Source: Pseudomonadota bacterium
GTDB taxonomy: Bacteria > Pseudomonadota > Alphaproteobacteria > Rhizobiales > Xanthobacteraceae
Assembly: GCA_018242205.1 (NCBI GenBank)
Contig: JAFECJ010000013.1
Location: 44,151 to 108,150, forward strand
DNA: 64,000 nt
Direction: 5' to 3'
The position numbers were made by a program, and so were the translations under genes. A model generated the notes under the pieces. The model ran no database searches and was not told the origin of the DNA. It worked only from the letters and a program-made list of their open reading frames with translations. The stretch's first letter is position 1, and each line of letters starts with the position of its first letter. Positions 59,243 through 64,000 of this stretch are shown here, piece after piece.

Positions 59243-60766
59243 ATGACCGACACCGACCCGACGGCGGCAACCTGGTACGAAGCGACGCGGAACCCGCGCC
59301 CCGATCACGCCCGCCTTGGGTTCGATCTGGATATCGACGTCTGCGTCATCGGCGCGGGCCTCGCCGGCCTGACGGTGGCCCGCGAGGTGGCGCGCCGCGG
59401 CTGGTCGGTCGCGGTGCTGGAAGCCGGCCGCATCGCCGAGGCCGCGTCCGGCCGCAACACCGGCTTCGTGCTGCCGGGGTTCTCCGAGAGCATCGACAAC
59501 ATGGTCGAGCGCATCGGCGTCGATCATACCAAGGAGCTCTGGGCGCTGTCGGAGCAGGGCGTCGATTACGTCCGCCGCACCATCGCCGATAACGACCTGC
59601 AAGGCGTCGATCCGGTCGCCGGCTGGCTGCGCGTCGACCAGAGCGACAACGTCAAGGCCGTGCGGGCGCAGAGCGAGCGGCTGCGCTGGCTCGGCGCCGA
59701 CGTCGAGATGTGGCCGACCGAGCGCGTGCGCAGCGAACTCGCGAGCCACCGCTATTTCAACGCCATTCACTTTCGCAACGCATTCCATATTCATCCGCTC
59801 AATTACGCGCTCGGCCTGGCCGAACTGGCGGTGAGGGCCGGCGCGCGCATCTTCGAGGAGACACCGGCGCTGTCGATCGATCCGGCGGGCGTGCGCAAAC
59901 GCATCGTCACGCCGAACGGGCGGGTGCGTGCCGCGCATGTGGTATTTGCCGGCAATGTGCAACTCGGCAATCTGATGCCGTCGCTGTCCGCGACGTTGTT
60001 GCCGGTGACGACCTACGTCATGGTGACCGAGCCTTTGGGCGAGCGGCTCGATGCCTTCGTCAAGTTTCGCGGCGCCATCAGCGACACAGACCGCGCCGAC
60101 AACCATTTTCGCATCGTCGGCGGCGACCGGCTGATGGTATCGGGCCGGGTGCGGGTCTGGCCGGCTGACGCCCGCCGCTTCGCTCGCCCGCTGATCGCCG
60201 ATGTCACGCGCAAGTTTCCCGGGCTCGGTCCGGTCGCGGTCGCCGACATCTGGTCGGGGACGCTGGGCCGCACCATCCACCGCATGCCGCAGATCGGGCA
60301 GATGGCGGACGGCGTGTGGGTGGCCAGCGGCTTCGCCGGCCACGGCCTCAACACCACGGCGATGGCCGGCGAATTGATCGCGCGTGGTCTGGTGGACGGC
60401 GATGACACCTGGCGTCTATTCGCGCCCTACGAACTGGTCTGGGCCGGCGGCCGGATCGGCGCCGCGGTGGCGCAGGGCTTATATTGGTGGCGGAGCGCCA
60501 GCGAGGACGTCAAACGCAGCCTCGCGCGTGCCCGCGAGCGTCGCCGCCTTGCCAAGGAGGCGCGCCGCGCCGCCGCTGCCGCGGCGGGGCCGGTGATCGC
60601 GCCCGAACGGTTGCCGGCAGCGGCGCTGGCCGCCGCGCCGGTGGCGAGCGGTCCGGCGACCGTCGAGGTCCCGGCAGAACCGCCGCCCGGGCAGACCGAG
60701 CGCCGGCGTCATCGCGGTAAGCGAGGCAAGGGGAAAGCGGGGGTAACACCGCCGGCGTCTGCTTGA
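59243..60766 (+). CDS. DAO-family FAD-dependent oxidoreductase with basic tail
   Basis: The 507-residue flavoprotein has the Rossmann motif VCVIGAGLAGLTVAREVARRG, the EAGRIAEAASGRNTGFVLPG stretch typical of glycine/D-amino-acid and gamma-glutamylputrescine oxidases, and IWSGTLGRTIHRMPQIG plus ASGFAGHGLNTT near the end of the FAD fold. It probably oxidises an amine or N-methyl amino acid. The last 90 residues are Ala/Arg-rich, ending in a strongly basic RRRHRGKRGKGK, which may bind nucleic acid or acidic membrane and is unusual for the family. Start at 59243 follows the family pattern. Confidence 0.88.
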   Translation: MTDTDPTAATWYEATRNPRPDHARLGFDLDIDVCVIGAGLAGLTVAREVARRGWSVAVLEAGRIAEAASGRNTGFVLPGFSESIDNMVERIGVDHTKELWALSEQGVDYVRRTIADNDLQGVDPVAGWLRVDQSDNVKAVRAQSERLRWLGADVEMWPTERVRSELASHRYFNAIHFRNAFHIHPLNYALGLAELAVRAGARIFEETPALSIDPAGVRKRIVTPNGRVRAAHVVFAGNVQLGNLMPSLSATLLPVTTYVMVTEPLGERLDAFVKFRGAISDTDRADNHFRIVGGDRLMVSGRVRVWPADARRFARPLIADVTRKFPGLGPVAVADIWSGTLGRTIHRMPQIGQMADGVWVASGFAGHGLNTTAMAGELIARGLVDGDDTWRLFAPYELVWAGGRIGAAVAQGLYWWRSASEDVKRSLARARERRRLAKEARRAAAAAAGPVIAPERLPAAALAAAPVASGPATVEVPAEPPPGQTERRRHRGKRGKGKAGVTPPASA

Positions 60767-60845
60767 CGGGCGCATAATTTGACCGCAAGAGAGCGCGCCG
60801 AACGGGCCGGCCGATTCCGATGCCGGCGACAACCTTGAGCCCCCC

Positions 60846-61589
60846 ATGCGAATCCTGAGCATCTGCGTCGCCGCGTTGCTGCTGAGCGGCTGCGTCGAAT
60901 CCGACGTGAAACTGGCGTCCGGCACGCTGACGTCCGCGCCATCCGCGGCCAAGCCCAAATCGATCGTGGTCAGCGATTTCGCCGTGTCGTCGGATGTCCT
61001 GCTGATCGACCGCGGCTATACCGCTCGGCTCGAGCGCAAGATCGGCGCCTTCCCGACCTTCGAACGCAAGCCGCGCACCATCGATCGGGTCAATGACGAG
61101 ATCGTCGCTACCATCGTCGCCACCTTGCGCGAAGCCGGGCTCGACGCGGCGCCGGGCGCGGAGGAATCGCTGTCCGCCAAGAGCGACGCCGTCATCGTCA
61201 AAGGCCGGCTGCGCCCGACCGATGCCGCGGCCAAGAAGAACGAGGCCGGCATCGGTGGCGGCAAGAGCAACGTCACCGCCGACATGACGGTGTCGACCTT
61301 CTCGACCTTCGGCAAACGCGACCTCATGTCGTTCTCGGCCTCGACCAACGGCAAGCTGCCCACGGGCAAGGCCGCGGCGGCCGACAACTCGGCGATCAAC
61401 GCGGTGATTGCCGGTGGCGATGGCGCCAAGGAGAAGTTGTCGCCGGACGTCGAAAGTGCAGCCCGCAGGCTCGGTCACGCCATCGGCGACAAGATCGTCG
61501 CCTATGCCAAGGCGCAGGGCTGGCTGAATGAGCCCGACAACGACGCGGTGGCGACCAAGCCGGCCGATGAAAAGAAGCCGGCGGCGTAG
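60846..61589 (+). CDS. DUF4410-like lipoprotein
   Basis: The 247-residue product has a lipoprotein signal with lipobox LLLSGC (Cys17). The mature part has SIVVSDFAVSSDVLLIDRGY, a middle DEIVATIVATLREAGLDA helix, VIVKGRLRPTDAA and a Gly-rich GIGGGKSNVTADMTVS segment. This order (DF..., LR..Gl, G.l...d.G) fits DUF4410 proteins, which are found in the envelope and have no known activity. The C-terminus is a charged Lys/Asp-rich tail. It stands alone upstream of the lig operon. Confidence 0.75.
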   Translation: MRILSICVAALLLSGCVESDVKLASGTLTSAPSAAKPKSIVVSDFAVSSDVLLIDRGYTARLERKIGAFPTFERKPRTIDRVNDEIVATIVATLREAGLDAAPGAEESLSAKSDAVIVKGRLRPTDAAAKKNEAGIGGGKSNVTADMTVSTFSTFGKRDLMSFSASTNGKLPTGKAAAADNSAINAVIAGGDGAKEKLSPDVESAARRLGHAIGDKIVAYAKAQGWLNEPDNDAVATKPADEKKPAA

Positions 61590-61715
61590 CGTCCGGCACG
61601 GCGCGGACGGACGCAATCTGCGCCGCCATTGCGGTCGTTGCCTACCGTCCCACTGCTGCCCACCGCGATTCCGGTCACTGTCATAGGGCGCGGCGCTACA
61701 AAGCGCGGCGCGAAG

Positions 61716-61729
61716 TTGATCTGGATCAA
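61716..61729 (+). promoter_or_regulatory. Perfect FNR/FixK box upstream of ligABC
   Basis: TTGAT-CTGG-ATCAA is an exact match to the FNR/FixK palindrome TTGAT-N4-ATCAA. It ends 65 bases before the ligA ATG. A class II activation geometry (centre at -41.5) would put the transcript start near 61764. No other gene start lies on the opposite side. Confidence 0.75.
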
Positions 61730-61794
61730 GGTATCCGCGCCAACGGCTCGGCACGCTGCCGCTCGCTCAATAAAAGCCGGGAGCGAGCGCGACC

Positions 61795-62136
61795 ATGCAG
61801 CATCACGATATTCCAGGCACGATCGTTTACGACGGCGAACAGGCTCAGAAGGGCTATGCGCTGAATGCGATGTGCTATTCGTTCAACGTCGCCGCCAATC
61901 GCGACGAATTCAAACACGACGAAGACGCCTATTGCACCAAATACGGGCTGAACGACGAGCAGCGCGCGGCGATCCGCGAACGCAACGTCCTCAAGCTACT
62001 GGCCGCCGGCGGTAACGTCTACTACCTCGCCAAGTTCGCCGGCATCCTCAATCTCAACGTCCAGGACATCGGCGCGCAGCAGACCGGCATGAGCGTCGAA
62101 GCGTTCAAGGAAAAGCTGGCGGCGGCAGGGAGATAA
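61795..62136 (+). CDS. ligA: Protocatechuate 4,5-dioxygenase alpha subunit LigA
   Basis: This is the small subunit of the extradiol dioxygenase that opens the protocatechuate ring between C4 and C5. The 113-residue helical protein has GYALNAMCYSFNVAANRDEF, DEDAYCTKYGL and NVYYLAKFAGILNLNVQDIGAQQTGM, all conserved in LigA. It caps the active site of the catalytic beta subunit encoded 5 bases downstream. A GGGAG ribosome site precedes the ATG. It is the first gene of ligABC, behind a FixK/FNR box. Confidence 0.96.
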   Translation: MQHHDIPGTIVYDGEQAQKGYALNAMCYSFNVAANRDEFKHDEDAYCTKYGLNDEQRAAIRERNVLKLLAAGGNVYYLAKFAGILNLNVQDIGAQQTGMSVEAFKEKLAAAGR

Positions 62137-62141
62137 CGACA

Positions 62142-63008
62142 ATGGCACAGATCGTCGGGGCAATCGCGACATCGCACATTCCGGCTATCGGCAAGGCGAT
62201 CGCCGAGAAGAAGCAGAACGATCCATACTGGAAGCCGTTCTTCGACGGCTACGACGCGGCGCTGGCATGGCTGAAGCAGGCCAAGCCCGATGTCGTCGTC
62301 ATGATCTACAACGACCACGGACTCAATTTCTTCCTCGATAAGATGCCGACCTTCGCGGTCGGCGCCGCCGCGCAATATCGCAGCGAGGACGAGGGCTGGG
62401 GCCTGCCGGTGCTAAACTCGTTTCCCGGCGATGCCGCGCTGTCGTGGCACCTGATCGAACATCTGGTCGCCGACGAATTCGACATCGTGTCGTGCCAGGA
62501 CATGGCGGTCGATCACGGCTTCACGGTGCCGATGAACCTGATGTTCCCCGATGCCGGCGGCAAGTGGCCGGTTAAGACCGTCCCGATCTCGATCAACACC
62601 GTGCAGCATCCGCTGCCGACCCCGGCGCGCTGCTGGAAGCTCGGCCGCGCCATTGGCCGCGCCATCGAAAGCTATCCGAAGGATCTCCGCGTCGTCGTGT
62701 TCGGCACTGGCGGGCTGTCGCATCAACTCGACGGCACACGGGCCGGCTTCATCAACAAGAAGTTCGACCTCTATTGCCTCGACACCATCGTGCGCGATCC
62801 GGAAGCGCTGACCAAGCTGTCGACCATCGATCTGGTGCGCGAAGCCGGCGCCCAGGGCGTCGAATTCCTCAACTGGATCGCGATGCGCGGCGCGCTTCTG
62901 GGCAACGTCACCCAGATCCACCGCAACTATCACATCCCGATCTCCAACACCGCGGGCGCCACCTTGGTGCTCGAGAACCGGGCCGCCGTGCAGAGCCAGG
63001 CCGCCTGA
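62142..63008 (+). CDS. ligB: Protocatechuate 4,5-dioxygenase beta (catalytic) subunit LigB
   Basis: This class III extradiol dioxygenase holds the active-site Fe(II) and converts protocatechuate to 4-carboxy-2-hydroxymuconate 6-semialdehyde. The 288-residue protein keeps the iron ligands His12 (ATSHIPAIG) and His59 (YNDHGLNFF), the acidic ligand region toward the C-terminus (GVEFLNWIAMRG) and the catalytic His in GTGGLSHQLDG. It works as an alpha2-beta2 complex with LigA. Oxygen is a substrate, which makes an FNR-type promoter notable. GGGAGATAACGACA precedes the ATG. Confidence 0.97.
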   Translation: MAQIVGAIATSHIPAIGKAIAEKKQNDPYWKPFFDGYDAALAWLKQAKPDVVVMIYNDHGLNFFLDKMPTFAVGAAAQYRSEDEGWGLPVLNSFPGDAALSWHLIEHLVADEFDIVSCQDMAVDHGFTVPMNLMFPDAGGKWPVKTVPISINTVQHPLPTPARCWKLGRAIGRAIESYPKDLRVVVFGTGGLSHQLDGTRAGFINKKFDLYCLDTIVRDPEALTKLSTIDLVREAGAQGVEFLNWIAMRGALLGNVTQIHRNYHIPISNTAGATLVLENRAAVQSQAA

Positions 63009-63036
63009 CATTGAAGACGCCAAAGGAACTACAATC

Positions 63037-64000
63037 ATGAAGATTTGCGTCGCCGGCGAAGGCGCTTTCGGCAACAAGCATCTGGAGGCGCTCGCCAAGA
63101 TCGACGGCGTCGAAGTCGCCGCGCTGGTCGGCGGCGTGGCGTCGACTACCGAAGAGGTGGCGAAGAAGTACAAAATCCCGCACTGGAGCCTCGATCTCGC
63201 CGAGGGCCTGGCGCAGCCGGGAGTCGAGGCCGTGATCCTGACGACGCCGACGCCGATGCATGCGCGCCAGGCCGAGCAGGCGATGCGCGCCGGCAAGCAT
63301 GTGCTGGTCGAGATCCCGATGGCCGACAACATCGCCGACGCCGAGCGGCTGGTGCAGGTGCAGAAGGAGAAGGGCGTCACGGCGATGGCCGGCCATGTGC
63401 GCCGCTTCAATCCGAGCCATCAATGGGTGCACCGTAAGATGGTGGCGGGCGAACTGAAGTTGCAGCAGTTCGCGGCGACGACCTATTTCTTCCGCCGCAC
63501 CAATCTCAACGCGCTCGGCCAGCCGCGAAGCTGGACCGACCATCTGTTGTGGCATCACGCCTGTCACGCGGTCGATCTGTTCCTGTGGCAGACCGGCGAG
63601 GCGGTGGTCGAGGCACAGGCGGTTCAGGGCCCGATGCATCCCGAACTCGGCATCGCCATGGATATGGCGATCCAGCTCAAGGCGGCGTCGGGCGCGATCT
63701 TCACCTTGTCGCTGTCGTTCAACAACAACGGCCCGCTCGGCTCGTTCTATCGCTACATCTGCGACAACGGCACCTATATCGGCCGTTATGACGAGCTGGT
63801 CGATGGCTACGACAAGCCAGTCGATTTGTCCGGCATCGGTCCGTCGCTCAACGGCGTCGAGCTCGAAGACCGCGAATTCATCGCCGCGATCCGCGAGAAA
63901 CGCGAGCCGGAATCCTCGCTGGCGAAGTGCCTGCCGACCATGCGCGTGCTCGACCGGCTGGAGCGGCAGCTTTTGGGCGCGCAGGCGGTGGCGGCGGAAT
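63037..64000 (+). CDS. ligC: 4-carboxy-2-hydroxymuconate-6-semialdehyde dehydrogenase LigC (3' end missing)
   Basis: LigC oxidises the ring-opened semialdehyde to 2-pyrone-4,6-dicarboxylate with NADP+, the step after LigAB. The open frame starts at an ATG with AAGGA upstream and continues to the window edge (321 codons seen), nearly full length for the family. It has the Gfo/Idh/MocA nucleotide fold (ICVAGEGAFGNKHLEALAKI), LVEIPMADNIADAE, HVRRFNPSHQW and SWTDHLLWHHACHAVDLF. It closes the visible lig operon; ligI or ligJ would be expected beyond the edge. Confidence 0.96.
   Translation, partial: MKICVAGEGAFGNKHLEALAKIDGVEVAALVGGVASTTEEVAKKYKIPHWSLDLAEGLAQPGVEAVILTTPTPMHARQAEQAMRAGKHVLVEIPMADNIADAERLVQVQKEKGVTAMAGHVRRFNPSHQWVHRKMVAGELKLQQFAATTYFFRRTNLNALGQPRSWTDHLLWHHACHAVDLFLWQTGEAVVEAQAVQGPMHPELGIAMDMAIQLKAASGAIFTLSLSFNNNGPLGSFYRYICDNGTYIGRYDELVDGYDKPVDLSGIGPSLNGVELEDREFIAAIREKREPESSLAKCLPTMRVLDRLERQLLGAQAVAAE

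Overview
The window is GC-rich, densely packed chromosomal DNA of an alphaproteobacterium, most likely of the Hyphomicrobiales near Bradyrhizobium, Rhodopseudomonas or Pseudolabrys. That placement is inference. It rests on family content (a GPR/RgsE-like polar-growth protein, GTA-type terminase genes, a PmtA-like methyltransferase next to PlcP/Agt-like genes), on matches to FixK/FNR, CtrA and Pho boxes, and on palindromic repeats of the kind common in these genomes. No rRNA, tRNA, CRISPR array or insertion sequence was seen.

Layout. 1-4.8 kb: tail of a MurJ-like flippase and a two-gene RND efflux pump. 4.8-10 kb: a CoxL-like molybdenum hydroxylase, two c-type cytochromes, a DMT exporter and a stand-alone Lrp-type sensor domain. 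10.2-12.5 kb: a TPP riboswitch and thiMED. 12.6-14.7 kb: an orphan TRAP binding protein and an Omp25/31-type porin. 14.9-18.8 kb: an accessory stretch with orphan GTA/phage terminase genes, repeats, a YjzC-like operon and an AT-richer TacAT-type toxin-antitoxin pair. 19-26.3 kb: FAA hydrolase, MTHFR, a two-subunit CoA transferase, a sterol-desaturase-type hydroxylase, a FadL porin and an atypical SDR.

26.4-29.1 kb is a lipid cluster: a PmtA-like methyltransferase followed by plcP-agt behind a Pho-box-like sequence, which looks like phosphate-stress lipid remodelling. 29.2-34.9 kb carries threonine dehydratase, an MFS carrier, a dipeptide epimerase and small unknowns. 35-38.8 kb is an Mla-type lipid transporter (STAS-MlaE, MlaF, MlaD, lipoprotein). 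38.8-43.1 kb is one very large membrane-anchored helical protein resembling GPR/RgsE, with a ladder of four TTAA motifs including a full CtrA box in its upstream region.

43.6-51.9 kb: an Hpt protein, ferredoxin, flavin monooxygenase, two tandem paralogous polytopic membrane proteins, a CoxE-like VWA protein and chaB-hemN behind a FixK/FNR box. 52-57.7 kb: two paralogous soluble coiled-coil proteins bracketing small envelope genes. 57.9-61.6 kb: a PH-like membrane protein, a SixA-like phosphatase, a DAO-family oxidoreductase and a DUF4410-like lipoprotein. 61.7 kb to the end: ligA-ligB-ligC for protocatechuate 4,5-cleavage, preceded by a perfect FNR/FixK palindrome; ligC runs off the edge.

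The most interesting signals are regulatory sites that give gene sets an unexpected or testable control (Pho box at plcP-agt, FixK box at ligABC, CtrA ladder at the GPR-like gene), the three large helical proteins, and the stranded terminase genes. All functional calls were made by reading the sequence; no database search was run.
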